Assembly (NCBI RefSeq): GCF_000193735.1
Contig: NZ_AEPF01000092.1
Coordinates: 1 to 46,059, forward strand
DNA from: Neisseria sicca 4320
GTDB lineage: Bacteria > Pseudomonadota > Gammaproteobacteria > Burkholderiales > Neisseriaceae
Length of the DNA: 46,059 nt
Direction of reading: 5' to 3'
Below are positions 16,318 to 26,637 of the stretch, in pieces; the first letter of the stretch is position 1, and the number at the start of each line of letters is the position of its first letter. The position numbers were made by a program, and so were the translations under genes. Under the pieces are notes generated by a model. It did not search any database. It was not told the origin of the DNA and was given only the letters and a program-made list of their open reading frames with translations.

Positions 16318-16835
16318 TGCGCCTCTTCCCGATTGCCGCCGCCCTGACGCTTGCCGCCTGCGGCACCGCGCAAAGCCCGCAATATTTCGTCCTGCCCGAC
16401 AGCCAATACATCCGGCCGGCGGCGCAAGGCAGCGAAATCGCGGTCAAAGTCAACCTTGCCGAACCGCTCGCCAACGGCGGCCTCGTTTACCAAACCGACG
16501 CATATCATGTGAATTTGGCGAAGAACCACCTTTGGGCGGCACCGCTCGACGGCGCGTTGGCGGCAAACCTCAGCAACAAACTCAACCGCCTCAACCCGCG
16601 CCATACTTTCGTTCCCGCCTCGCGCAGCCAAAGCAGCCAAACCCTGAAAATCTATATCGAAGCTTTCCAAGGCAGCTATCAGGGGCAAACCACCGTCAGC
16701 GGCTACGCCTTATGGCCGGACGGACGCAACAAACCGTTTGACATCACCACCCCGCAACAAGGCGACGGCTATACCGCCATGCTGGAATCTTTGGAAAACG
16801 GTTTGAACGAAGCGGCAAAAAGTATCGCCTATTGA
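16317..16835 (+). CDS. pqiC: PqiC outer-membrane lipoprotein
   Basis: Third component of the PqiABC lipid-transport system (ABC-type auxiliary lipoprotein family, DUF330). The signal MRLFPIAAALTLAAC ends in the lipobox LAAC with Cys15. The mature part has the family pattern YFVLPDSQ...IAVKVNLAEPL and a C-terminal helix. The 172-aa length is typical. The start overlaps the pqiB stop (TAATG). Confidence 0.92.
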   Translation: MRLFPIAAALTLAACGTAQSPQYFVLPDSQYIRPAAQGSEIAVKVNLAEPLANGGLVYQTDAYHVNLAKNHLWAAPLDGALAANLSNKLNRLNPRHTFVPASRSQSSQTLKIYIEAFQGSYQGQTTVSGYALWPDGRNKPFDITTPQQGDGYTAMLESLENGLNEAAKSIAY

Positions 16836-16837
16836 TG

Positions 16838-16849
16838 AGGTCGTCTGAA
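16838..16849 (+). repeat. Single DUS after pqiC
   Basis: Exact uptake sequence 3 bases past the pqiC stop, unpaired, so read-through into the glutathione S-transferase gene is possible. Confidence 0.9.
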
Positions 16850-16901
16850 AACCCGCCGTATGGGTTTTGCCAAAACCATTCATCGCGCAAAAGGAAAAGA
16901 C

Positions 16902-17543
16902 ATGCACAATATCACGCTCTACACCCATCCCTTTTCACGCGGCAGATACGTCGTATGGATGCTGAAAGAATGCGGCGCGGAATACACCGTCGTACCCGTC
17001 CAGTTCGGCACGCAAATGAAATCCGCCGAATATCTCGCCATCAATCCCCAAGGGCAAGTCCCCGCGCTCAAATTCGGTGATGCCGTACTGACCGAATCGA
17101 CCGCCATCATTACCTTTTTGGCGGAACAGTTCCCCGACAAACACCTCATCCCCGCCGCAGGTACGTTGGAGCGCGGCGAATACTACCGCTGGATGTGCAT
17201 ATTGATGCACCTCGAATACGCAGCCTTCAACAAACTGCACAACCTGCCTGTCGATACGCCCGAATGCCGCCGCCAAATCGGTTACGGCGATTTCGATACC
17301 GCATGGAACACATTGCGCGAACACTTGAAAAACCGCGACTATATCGTCGGTAACAGCTTTACCGCGATGGATTTGTACTGCTCCGCTCTGATTCTGCACT
17401 TAACGCAAAATTGGAAAGTGCTGCCCGCCGATGAAACCGACGTATTGCAACGCTACGCCGCCAAACATCTCGCCCGCCCCGCTTTCGCGGAAACCACGGT
17501 ATGGATGCAGGAAACCGTTGCCCAAATGCCGCCTGTGGCATAA
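16902..17543 (+). CDS. Glutathione S-transferase family protein
   Basis: A 213-aa cytoplasmic GST. Residues 1-78 are the thioredoxin-like domain: the start MHNITLYTHPFSRGRYVVWML places Ser12 at the usual glutathione-activating position, and the cis-Pro segment QVPALKF and the glutathione contact LTESTAIITFLAE follow. The all-helical C-terminal domain runs from about 90. The ATG at 16902 has AAGGAAAAG upstream. It lies 66 bases past pqiC and may be read from the same message, though no functional tie is known. Substrate unknown. Confidence 0.88.
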   Translation: MHNITLYTHPFSRGRYVVWMLKECGAEYTVVPVQFGTQMKSAEYLAINPQGQVPALKFGDAVLTESTAIITFLAEQFPDKHLIPAAGTLERGEYYRWMCILMHLEYAAFNKLHNLPVDTPECRRQIGYGDFDTAWNTLREHLKNRDYIVGNSFTAMDLYCSALILHLTQNWKVLPADETDVLQRYAAKHLARPAFAETTVWMQETVAQMPPVA

Positions 17544-17554
17544 ATCATGGCTAT

Positions 17555-17661
17555 TATAGTGGATTAAATTTCAATCAGGACAAGGCGACGAAGCCGTAGA
17601 CAGTACAGATAGTACGGCAAGGCGAGGCAACGCCGTACTGGTTTAAAGTTAATCCACTATA
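17555..17661. mobile_element. Correia element (CREE 2, short form)
   Basis: 107 bp with TATAGTGGATTAA/TTAATCCACTATA ends. It sits 12 bases past the GST stop and just before the shared DUS-pair terminator. Confidence 0.93.
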
Positions 17662-17670
17662 TTAAAACCA

Positions 17671-17717
17671 AAAGGTCGTCTGAAAACCCTTCTCAATCGG
17701 GTTTTCAGACGACCTTT
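17671..17717. terminator. DUS-pair terminator between GST and histidine kinase
   Basis: 19-bp perfect arms with uptake sequences at 17673-17684 and 17704-17715 around a 9-base loop. It lies between convergent genes. Confidence 0.85.
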
Positions 17718-17741
17718 GTTGTCATATTCGGCGATGTTTTC

Positions 17742-18782
17742 TCAACCGAACAGTCTGTTCACATCAGACGCTTTTTTGCGGTAAGGCAGGCGGATGTCGA
17801 CGCGGAAAATGCCGTCGAGTTGACGGCTTTGGATTTTGGCGTCGTTGTCGTACATCAGCGTCAGGCGTTCTTTGAGGTTGCGCAGCGCCATCGAGTTGCC
17901 TTTGTGCGGCTTGGCGTTTTCGCTGCTTTCAGGCGGGGTGTACGGGTTTTCGATGCGGATGTAGATGGATGATTTGTTGAGCTTGGTAAACACGGTAATC
18001 ATGCCGGGGCGGTGGGTCGATTCGACGCCGTGGAAGACCGCGTTTTCCAAAAGGGGTTGGAGCAGCAGGTGCGGCGTTTCCGCATCATCGGGCGCTTGGT
18101 GCTGCCACATAACTTGCACGCGCATATGGCCCATACGGATTTGTTCGATGGCGATGTATTCGCGAGCCCATTCGATTTCTTGCCCTAAAGTGCTGCTTTG
18201 GCTGCCGTCGCGCAGTTGGGCGCGGAAGAGGTTGGCGAGGTTTTCCAACAAGGTTTCCGCATCATACGGGCGCAGACGGATGAGACTGATGGCGGCATTG
18301 AGGCTGTTGAACAGGAAATGCGGGCGGATGCGGGCGGTCAGTGCGCTGAGGCGGGCTTCGGAAACCGAAGGCGCAAGGCCGTTGCGGCGGGAACCTTCGT
18401 AATACATCAGTCCGAGCAGGAACAGGTTGAACAGGAAGAAATGTTGCGACAGCGATCTGCCATTCGTTTTTAGAACGATAAAATCAACAATCACAAATAT
18501 CGACAGGTTCAAAAGATAGGTAATGATGACGCCGTAGGGCGCTTCTTTGATAGAAGGTATGAATGTGTTGACAAAATAGGCTTTGAACAAAATGCCCAAA
18601 AGCACGGGAAATATCCATTCGGCGTGGTGGTATACCTCTGCCGAATAGGAGAGTGTGGAATCGCTGATCAAGGGCAGGAACAGCAAGCTTCCCAAGACTA
18701 TAATCAAAAGGCGCACGACCGTCGCGGAATTGCGCAGGTCCGGGGCGGCGAATGTATTGTTGATTTGACGTATAATAGACAT
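17742..18782 (-). CDS. LytS/AlgZ-family sensor histidine kinase
   Basis: An inner-membrane histidine kinase. Four hydrophobic segments (about 22-40, 56-74, 85-105 and 113-127) are followed by the His_kinase domain with the phospho-acceptor His155 in RPHFLFNSLN. The ATPase region has LLLQPLLENAVFHG. This is the LytS/YehU/AlgZ type. The response regulator, expected to be LytTR type, is not in the window. It is divergent from argH with 78 bases between the starts; in Pseudomonas the AlgZ/FimS kinase is also found beside argH, which supports the AlgZ-like call. The signal sensed is unknown. Confidence 0.85.
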   Translation of the reverse strand: MSIIRQINNTFAAPDLRNSATVVRLLIIVLGSLLFLPLISDSTLSYSAEVYHHAEWIFPVLLGILFKAYFVNTFIPSIKEAPYGVIITYLLNLSIFVIVDFIVLKTNGRSLSQHFFLFNLFLLGLMYYEGSRRNGLAPSVSEARLSALTARIRPHFLFNSLNAAISLIRLRPYDAETLLENLANLFRAQLRDGSQSSTLGQEIEWAREYIAIEQIRMGHMRVQVMWQHQAPDDAETPHLLLQPLLENAVFHGVESTHRPGMITVFTKLNKSSIYIRIENPYTPPESSENAKPHKGNSMALRNLKERLTLMYDNDAKIQSRQLDGIFRVDIRLPYRKKASDVNRLFG

Positions 18783-18860
18783 AAAATATTTCCAACCGTT
18801 TTCTTTTAATGTGTTTATACGAGCCTTTGCGGCTCTGTTATTTTATCTGAGGATGAAACC

Positions 18861-20240
18861 ATGAGTAAGGACAAAACCTGGTCTGGCCGTTTCAACGAGC
18901 CTGTTTCCGAACTGGTAAAAAAATACACCGGTTCGATCGATTTCGATAAACGGCTTGCCGAGTGGGACATTCAGGGTTCGCTGGCGCACGCGCAAATGCT
19001 TGTTCAATCAGGTGTTTTGAGTGAAGAAGATTTGGCGGCGATCCGTCGGGGAATGGCGGAGATTATAGCAGAAATCAAGGACGGTACTATTTCTTGGTCG
19101 CTGGATTTGGAAGATGTCCACATGAACATCGAACGCCGCCTGACCGACAAAATCGGCGATGCAGGCAAGCGTCTGCACACCGGCCGCAGCCGCAACGACC
19201 AAGTTGCCACCGATATCCGCCTGTGGCTGCGCGACCAGATTACCGTCATTCAAGACCTGATTCGGATCCTGCAAACGGCCTTGGTCGATTTGGCGGAACA
19301 AAATGCCGAAACCGTCATGCCCGGTTTTACCCATCTGCAAGTCGCCCAGCCTGTCAGCTTCGGACACCACATGCTCGCCTACGTCGAAATGCTCGGACGC
19401 GATTTCGAGCGCATGACCGACTGTCGCAAACGCGTCAACCGTATGCCGCTCGGCGCTGCCGCCCTTGCAGGCACGACCTATCCGATCCAGCGCGAAATCA
19501 CCGCCGAATTGCTGGGTTTCGAGCAAATCTGCCAAAACTCGCTGGATGCCGTATCCGACCGCGATTTTGCCATTGAGTTCACCGCAGCCGCTTCGTTAAT
19601 TATGATCCACCTGAGCCGCCTGTCTGAAGAATTGATTTTGTGGATAAGTCCGCGTTTCGGCTTTATCGACATTGCCGACCGTTTCTGTACGGGTTCGTCC
19701 ATCATGCCGCAGAAGAAAAATCCCGACGTTCCCGAACTCGTGCGCGGCAAATCCGGTCGAGTCATCGGACACCTTATCGGCTTGATTACCCTGATGAAAT
19801 CTCAGCCTTTGGCGTACAACAAAGACAATCAGGAAGACAAAGAACCGCTGTTTGATACAGCCGACACGCTCATCGACACGCTGCGGATTTACGCCGATAT
19901 GATGCGCGGCGTGACCGTCAAACCCGACAATATGCGCGCCGCCGTGATGCAGGGCTTTGCCACCGCCACCGATTTGGCGGATTACTTGGTAAAAAAAGGC
20001 ATGCCTTTCCGCGACAGTCACGAAGTCGTCGCCCAAGCCGTGCGCCACGCCGACCAAGCGGGCGTTGATTTGAGCGAACTGCCGCTTGCAGTCCTGCAAG
20101 GTTTCAGCAACCTGATTTCAGACGACGTGTACGGCGTACTGACACCCGAAGGCAGCCTGAACGCGCGCAACCACTTGGGCGGAACCGCGCCGGAGCAAGT
20201 GCGCTTCCAGGTGAAACGCTGGCGGGAATTGTTAGTTTAA
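18861..20240 (+). CDS. argH: Argininosuccinate lyase
   Basis: Last step of arginine synthesis: argininosuccinate to arginine and fumarate, in the cytoplasm. The start MSKDKTWSGRFNEP is typical, HTGRSRNDQVATD binds substrate, and GSSIMPQKKNPD is the fumarase/lyase superfamily signature with the catalytic Ser loop. At 459 aa it has the usual length. A GAGGAT ribosome site precedes the ATG. A DUS-pair terminator follows 12 bases after the stop. Confidence 0.97.
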   Translation: MSKDKTWSGRFNEPVSELVKKYTGSIDFDKRLAEWDIQGSLAHAQMLVQSGVLSEEDLAAIRRGMAEIIAEIKDGTISWSLDLEDVHMNIERRLTDKIGDAGKRLHTGRSRNDQVATDIRLWLRDQITVIQDLIRILQTALVDLAEQNAETVMPGFTHLQVAQPVSFGHHMLAYVEMLGRDFERMTDCRKRVNRMPLGAAALAGTTYPIQREITAELLGFEQICQNSLDAVSDRDFAIEFTAAASLIMIHLSRLSEELILWISPRFGFIDIADRFCTGSSIMPQKKNPDVPELVRGKSGRVIGHLIGLITLMKSQPLAYNKDNQEDKEPLFDTADTLIDTLRIYADMMRGVTVKPDNMRAAVMQGFATATDLADYLVKKGMPFRDSHEVVAQAVRHADQAGVDLSELPLAVLQGFSNLISDDVYGVLTPEGSLNARNHLGGTAPEQVRFQVKRWRELLV

Positions 20241-20250
20241 AGAGAGATAG

Positions 20251-20294
20251 AAAGGTCGTCTGAAAACCAAAAATAGGGCTTTCAGACGACCTTT
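20251..20294 (+). terminator. DUS-pair terminator after argH
   Basis: Uptake sequences at 20253-20264 and 20281-20292, followed by TTTTCC. Confidence 0.75.
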
Positions 20295-20424
20295 TCCGGT
20301 GAAGTAACTGACGAATAGTCAGATTTGCTTTTTAACATTATCCCCGTAAAATTCCAGGTCGTCCTGGAACTTTAACCATTACCTGTATATTCGCAAAAGT
20401 TAAGATATTTCCGGTGTATCTGTT

Positions 20425-20436
20425 TTCAGACGACCT
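20425..20436 (-). repeat. Single DUS upstream of cmk
   Basis: Exact uptake sequence, unpaired, 27 bases before the cmk ATG. Confidence 0.9.
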
Positions 20437-20462
20437 TCTACATTATTTCAGAAAGCCAAAAT

Positions 20463-21104
20463 ATGAATACCAAACAAAAAGTCATCGCCATAGACGGCCC
20501 CAGCGCCTCGGGAAAAGGGACGGTCGCTTCCAGTGTCGCTCAGGCTTTGGGATTTGATTATCTGGACTCCGGCGCGTTATACCGCCTGACCGCGCTGTAT
20601 GCGAAGAAACGGGATGTGGAATGGAAGGATGAAGAGGCGGTTGCCGCATTTGCGGAAAATCTGCCTGCCCGTTTTGAAGGCACTCAGGTCTTTTTGGATG
20701 ATGAAGACGTTTCGGAACAAATCCGCAGCGAAGCCATCGGCATGGGCGCTTCTGCGGTGGCGCAGTTGCCGAAAGTGCGTACCGCGCTTTTGCAGCGGCA
20801 GCGTGATTTTCTGACGGAAAAAGGTTTGGTCGCTGACGGGCGCGATATGGGTTCGGTTGTTTTCCCTGATGCGGCGTTGAAGGTTTTCCTGACTGCAGGT
20901 GCAAAAATACGGGCGGAACGCCGCGCCAAACAAATCGGCATTCCGTGCGAAGGCTTGGAATTTGAACGGATTTTGTCGGACATCGAAGCACGCGATGAAG
21001 CAGACCGCCGCCGCAGTGTCGCGCCCTTAAAGCGGCTCCCCGATGCCGAACTTTTGGATACGAGCGGGCTGAGTATCGAAGAAGCTGTAAAAAAAAGTGC
21101 TTGA
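20463..21104 (+). CDS. cmk: Cytidylate kinase
   Basis: Phosphorylates CMP and dCMP. The P-loop GPSASGKGT lies at 12-20, the pattern LDSGALYR follows, and GRDMGSVVFPDA with the basic lid RAERRAKQ is present. The 213-aa length is slightly short of the usual 220-230. It comes just before rpsA, the same order as in many proteobacteria, though here a DUS hairpin and a TATAAT lie between them. Confidence 0.95.
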   Translation: MNTKQKVIAIDGPSASGKGTVASSVAQALGFDYLDSGALYRLTALYAKKRDVEWKDEEAVAAFAENLPARFEGTQVFLDDEDVSEQIRSEAIGMGASAVAQLPKVRTALLQRQRDFLTEKGLVADGRDMGSVVFPDAALKVFLTAGAKIRAERRAKQIGIPCEGLEFERILSDIEARDEADRRRSVAPLKRLPDAELLDTSGLSIEEAVKKSA

Positions 21105-21132
21105 TTGGTATCATAAAGTTTAAAAATTAGGG

Positions 21133-21138
21133 TATAAT
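21133..21138 (+). promoter_or_regulatory. Possible rpsA -10
   Basis: TATAAT between cmk and rpsA; the -35 is weak. It would give a 5' leader of about 130 bases containing the DUS hairpin. Confidence 0.35.
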
Positions 21139-21151
21139 CCCTGCGTTTTGT

Positions 21152-21188
21152 TTCAGACGACCTTTGGAGCATCCGAAGGTCGTCTGAA
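21152..21188 (+). terminator. DUS hairpin between cmk and rpsA
   Basis: TTCAGACGACCT (21152-21163) and AGGTCGTCTGAA (21177-21188) form a stem with no good T run, so it may only attenuate. It could also lie in the rpsA leader. Confidence 0.5.
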
Positions 21189-21278
21189 ATATTTATTTTC
21201 AAAGCCTGCCGTGCCAAGGGCGGCAGGCATTCTCCAACCTACCCCGCACCCCTTGGCGGTGTACCGAAAAGAGTATAT

Positions 21279-22964
<1,686 letters not shown>

Positions 22965-22974
22965 GGTTGCAGAC

Positions 22975-23289
22975 ATGACGAAGTCTGAATTAATGGTTCG
23001 TTTGGCAGAAGTTTTTGCCGAGAAAAACGGTAACCAATTGCTGGCAAAAGACGTTGAATACAGCGTAAAGGTTTTGGTTGATACCATGACCCGCTCGCTG
23101 GCTCGCGGTCAGCGTATTGAAATCCGTGGCTTCGGCAGCTTCGATTTGAACCATCGCCCGGCCCGTATCGGTCGCAACCCCAAAACCGGCGAACGTGTGG
23201 AAGTGCCTGAAAAACACGTTCCTCACTTCAAGCCCGGCAAAGAATTGCGCGAACGTGTGGACTTGGCTTTACAAGAAAATGCCAACTAA
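22975..23289 (+). CDS. ihfB: Integration host factor subunit beta
   Basis: A DNA-bending nucleoid protein that pairs with IhfA. The 104-aa protein shows the IHF/HU fold with the DNA-intercalating arm pattern RNPKTGERVEVPEKHVPHFKPGKELR and GFGSFDLNHRPAR. It is co-directional with rpsA, 10 bases downstream, probably in one message. A GC-rich hairpin with T6 ends it. IHF is known to bind the long form of CREE, one of which lies at 36336-36491. Confidence 0.97.
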   Translation: MTKSELMVRLAEVFAEKNGNQLLAKDVEYSVKVLVDTMTRSLARGQRIEIRGFGSFDLNHRPARIGRNPKTGERVEVPEKHVPHFKPGKELRERVDLALQENAN

Positions 23290-23302
23290 ACCTGAGTAAT
23301 CG

Positions 23303-23328
23303 AACGCCGCAGAAATGCGGCGTTTTTT
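23303..23328 (+). terminator. Intrinsic terminator after ihfB
   Basis: AACGCCGCA, a GAAA loop and TGCGGCGTT, followed by a T run. A classic hairpin that does not use an uptake sequence. Confidence 0.9.
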
Positions 23329-23453
23329 GTTGTCTGAAAATATGGTTCGCTATTGTTTTCGGAATTTGGGTGGAATTTGTAATGGAAAATTCATAGGGTC
23401 GTCTGAAATCATCTATAATACGTTTCTTTTAGTGATTGCCCGTTGATAAAACG

Positions 23454-23560
23454 TATAGTGGATTAACTTTAAATCAGGACAAGGCGACGAAGCCGCAGAC
23501 AGTACAGATAGTACGGCAAGGCGAGGCAACGCCGTACTGGTTTAAAGTTAATCCACTATA
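23454..23560. mobile_element. Correia element (CREE 3, short form)
   Basis: 107 bp with the standard ends, 34 bases before the zapE start. Its right end forms TATAAT at 23557-23562, a likely outward -10 that could drive zapE. Confidence 0.93.
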
Positions 23561-23594
23561 ATTGTCAAACCCAAAAACATAATAAAGGTCAGAT

Positions 23595-24731
23595 ATGAGT
23601 GATAGAGGTCAACTGTTTGTCGCCCCTCCGTTTGAAAACCACAGCCCGCTGACTTGGTATCAGGCGGCTGCCGAACAGCCGAATTTCATCCGAGATGAAG
23701 CACAAGTGCGCGCGATTGAATATTTGGATCGTTTGTGGACGGAACTGATGATGTTCAAACGCAAACGTAACCGTTTTCTAGGACGCAGCCTGCGCTCTCC
23801 CCAAGTGCCGAAAGGTTTGTATTTTTATGGCGGCGTGGGTCGCGGCAAAAGTTTTTTGATGGACGCTTTTTTTGGCTGCTTGCCATACCGCCGCAAACGC
23901 CGCGTCCACTTTCATGCTTTTATGGCGGAAATCCATAAACGTCTGAAAGACTTGAAAAGCGAAGCCAATCCTTTAAAAGCAGTAGCAACTGAAATCGCCA
24001 AAGAAACACGCGTATTGTGTTTTGACGAATTCCACGTCAGCGACATCGCAGATGCGATGATTCTTGGACGTCTGCTGGAAAACTTGTTGAGCGAAGGCGT
24101 GGTTTTGGTGGCGACTTCCAACTATGCCCCGTCTGAACTTTACCCTCAAGGTCAAAACAGAAGCAGTTTTCTGCCGACCATTGCGCTGATTGAATCCAGC
24201 CTGACCGTCTTAAATGTTGATGGCGGAGAAGACTACCGTCTGCGCACTTTACGTCCTGCCGAGATTTTCTTCGTTCCCAACAATGAAGAAAACGAGCAAA
24301 AATTGGCTGCTTTATTTAAAGAAATGGCGGGAATTGCCGAATTGAATCCCGGCATGAGCGTGATACACGGGCGCGAAATTCCGCATAAGGCCCAATCCAA
24401 CCGTGCCATTTGGTTCGATTTCCGCGCTTTATGCTTTGGACCGCGTTCGCAAGCCGATTACCTCTATTTGGCTGAACATTATGAAATGGTGTTCGTATCA
24501 GGATTGGAACGTCTGACACCGCAGGAAAAAGCCGAAGCGCGCCGCCTTACTTGGCTGATTGACGTATTGTACGATTTCCGAGTGAAACTCTGTGCCACCA
24601 GCGCAGTAGGCGTAAACGATATTTATGTCGAGGGCGATTTTGCCGAAGAATTTACCCGCACTGCCAGCCGTATGGTGGAAATGCAATCGGAAGTTTATTT
24701 GGAACAGCCGCATCTGACGTTGAAAAAATAA
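23595..24731 (+). CDS. zapE: Cell division protein ZapE (AFG1-like ATPase)
   Basis: A P-loop ATPase of the AFG1/ZapE family, associated in E. coli with the Z-ring under stress. Walker A GGVGRGKS lies at 79-86, Walker B LCFDEFHV near 137-144, followed by DIADAMILGRL. The length of 378 aa matches the family. AAAGG precedes the ATG. CREE 3 immediately upstream may supply its promoter. Confidence 0.93.
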   Translation: MSDRGQLFVAPPFENHSPLTWYQAAAEQPNFIRDEAQVRAIEYLDRLWTELMMFKRKRNRFLGRSLRSPQVPKGLYFYGGVGRGKSFLMDAFFGCLPYRRKRRVHFHAFMAEIHKRLKDLKSEANPLKAVATEIAKETRVLCFDEFHVSDIADAMILGRLLENLLSEGVVLVATSNYAPSELYPQGQNRSSFLPTIALIESSLTVLNVDGGEDYRLRTLRPAEIFFVPNNEENEQKLAALFKEMAGIAELNPGMSVIHGREIPHKAQSNRAIWFDFRALCFGPRSQADYLYLAEHYEMVFVSGLERLTPQEKAEARRLTWLIDVLYDFRVKLCATSAVGVNDIYVEGDFAEEFTRTASRMVEMQSEVYLEQPHLTLKK

Positions 24732-24780
24732 GGTTAAGGCGAAGAAAAAAGTGCGGCTTTTCCCAAAGCAAACTGAAATT

Positions 24781-24789
24781 TGCTAAAAT
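24781..24789 (+). promoter_or_regulatory. Extended -10 promoter of ndk
   Basis: TGCTAAAAT (TGn plus TAAAAT) lies 61 bases before the ndk ATG. Confidence 0.4.
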
Positions 24790-24849
24790 AGCGGTTCATT
24801 TTCCTCAAACTCAGACTATTGCACAACGCAATAAAAACAAGGACATAAT

Positions 24850-25275
24850 ATGGCTATTGAGCGCACGATCTCCATCGTTAAACCCGATGCTGTAGGTAAA
24901 AATGTAATCGGCAAAATTTACAGCCGTTTTGAAGACAACGGACTGCGTATTGTCGCCGCCAAAATGAAGCACCTCAGCGTGCGCGAAGCCCAAGAGTTTT
25001 ATGCTGTGCATAAAGAGCGTCCTTTTTACGACAGTTTGGTTGCCTTTATGACTGGCGGTCCCGTCATGATTCAGGTGCTGGAAGGTGAAAATGCTGTTGC
25101 AAAAAACCGTGAGTTAATGGGCGCGACTAACCCTGCCGAAGCCGCGCCTGGTACGATACGTGCGGATTTTGCCGAATCTCTCAGCGTAAACGCCGTACAC
25201 GGCTCTGATAGTCTGGAAAACGCAGCAATCGAGATTGCCTACTTCTTCAGCCAAAGCGAAATCTGCCCGCGTTAA
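24850..25275 (+). CDS. ndk: Nucleoside diphosphate kinase
   Basis: Balances nucleoside triphosphate pools by phosphate transfer through the catalytic His117 in the NAVHGSDS motif. The 141-aa sequence has the full family pattern (ERTISIVKPDAV; GATNPAEAAPGTIR). A single gene with its own promoter-like element and a GC-rich hairpin afterwards. Confidence 0.97.
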   Translation: MAIERTISIVKPDAVGKNVIGKIYSRFEDNGLRIVAAKMKHLSVREAQEFYAVHKERPFYDSLVAFMTGGPVMIQVLEGENAVAKNRELMGATNPAEAAPGTIRADFAESLSVNAVHGSDSLENAAIEIAYFFSQSEICPR

Positions 25276-25283
25276 CGATAAAT

Positions 25284-25325
25284 GCCGTTCGAGCGTCCGA
25301 CCGGTTCGGGCGTTTGGACGGTTTT
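25284..25325 (+). terminator. Possible intrinsic terminator after ndk
   Basis: An imperfect GC-rich hairpin from GCCGTTCGAG to GGACGG, followed by TTTTG. Confidence 0.45.
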
Positions 25326-25351
25326 GTCGATATTGTTTGTCTCAATCTGTT

Positions 25352-25386
25352 TTCAGACGACCTTTCTAAAATGGGGTCGTCTGAAA
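25352..25386. repeat. DUS plus near-match DUS
   Basis: An exact uptake sequence on the minus strand (25352-25363) faces GGGTCGTCTGAA (11 of 12) about 12 bases on, between ndk and rlmN. Confidence 0.75.
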
Positions 25387-25540
25387 ATATGATAGAAGAA
25401 GCCTGAGAATAAAAGCTGTTTGCTAAAAAAGGATTGGGGAAATTTTCCAGACTGTTGCGAAGCTCCCTTCTCCATCAGAGTCACAAGACTTATAACCAAC
25501 GGCTGCCTTTATTCAAAAGCTTTACCAAGAAATAAACCAC

Positions 25541-26635
25541 ATGAAAACCAATCTGCTGAATTATGATTTAAACGGACTGACTCATCATTTTGCCGAGATC
25601 GGCGAAAAACCGTTCCGCGCCAAACAAGTCATGCGCTGGATCCACCAAGCCGGTGCACAAAGTTTCGATGAAATGACCGATTTGGCAAAATCCCTGCGCC
25701 TGAAACTCAACGAGCAGGCAAGCGTGGATGTGCCCAAACTGATGATGGCGCAAGAGTCCGCCGATGGTACGCGCAAATGGCTGCTGGATGTAGGAACGGG
25801 CAACGGCGTAGAAACTGTGTTTATCCCCGAGGCAGAACGCGGTACATTGTGTATTTCCTCGCAAGTCGGCTGCGCATTGGAATGCACCTTCTGTTCTACC
25901 GGCCGCCAAGGTTTCAACCGTAATCTGACTGCTGCCGAAATCATCGGACAATTGTGGTGGGCAAACAAAGCGATGGGCGTTACGCCGAAAAACGAACGTG
26001 TGGTCTCCAATGTAGTGATGATGGGCATGGGCGAGCCGATGGCGAACTTTGATAATGTCGTCACTGCGCTGAGCATCATGCTGGACGATCATGGCTACGG
26101 TCTAAGCCGCCGTCGCGTTACCGTTTCCACATCGGGTATGGTGCCGCAAATGGACAGGCTGCGTGATGCGATGCCTGTCGCACTGGCAGTATCCCTTCAT
26201 GCTTCCAATGACGAAGTACGCGATCAAATCGTTCCGCTGAATAAAAAATATCCGTTGAAAGAGTTGATGGCGGCATGTCAACGCTATTTGGTCAAAGCAC
26301 CAAGAGATTTCATTACTTTTGAATATGTTATGCTAGACGGGGTCAATGATAAGGCGCAGCATGCGCGCGAACTGATTGAGCTGGTAAAAGACGTACCGTG
26401 CAAATTCAATCTGATTCCGTTCAATCCCTTCCCAAATTCCGGCTACGAACGCTCTAGCAATGAAAATATCCGCGTTTTCCGCGATATTTTGCAGCAGGCA
26501 GGATTCGTGGTAACCGTACGCAAAACGCGTGGCGAGGATATTGACGCAGCTTGCGGTCAATTGGCAGGACAAGTACAAGATAAAACACGCCGCCAACAAA
26601 AATGGCAGCAGATTTTGGTCGAACAACAGAGCTGA
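25541..26635 (+). CDS. rlmN: 23S rRNA (A2503-C2) / tRNA (A37-C2) methyltransferase RlmN
   Basis: A radical-SAM enzyme that methylates C2 of A2503 in 23S rRNA and A37 in some tRNAs. The [4Fe-4S] motif CxxxCxxC is Cys111, Cys115 and Cys118. The catalytic Cys near residue 338 in IDAACGQLAGQ is present. At 364 aa it has the family length. It heads a tight cluster rlmN-pilW-rodZ-ispG; pilW starts 2 bases after its stop. This order is common in beta- and gamma-proteobacteria. Confidence 0.96.
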   Translation: MKTNLLNYDLNGLTHHFAEIGEKPFRAKQVMRWIHQAGAQSFDEMTDLAKSLRLKLNEQASVDVPKLMMAQESADGTRKWLLDVGTGNGVETVFIPEAERGTLCISSQVGCALECTFCSTGRQGFNRNLTAAEIIGQLWWANKAMGVTPKNERVVSNVVMMGMGEPMANFDNVVTALSIMLDDHGYGLSRRRVTVSTSGMVPQMDRLRDAMPVALAVSLHASNDEVRDQIVPLNKKYPLKELMAACQRYLVKAPRDFITFEYVMLDGVNDKAQHARELIELVKDVPCKFNLIPFNPFPNSGYERSSNENIRVFRDILQQAGFVVTVRKTRGEDIDAACGQLAGQVQDKTRRQQKWQQILVEQQS

Positions 26636-26637
26636 TT

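Larger units (their letters stand above)
23290..23594. other. ihfB-zapE intergenic region
   Basis: 305 bases with the ihfB terminator, a near-match uptake sequence (GGGTCGTCTGAA, 23397-23408) and CREE 3. There is no gene. Confidence 0.7.
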
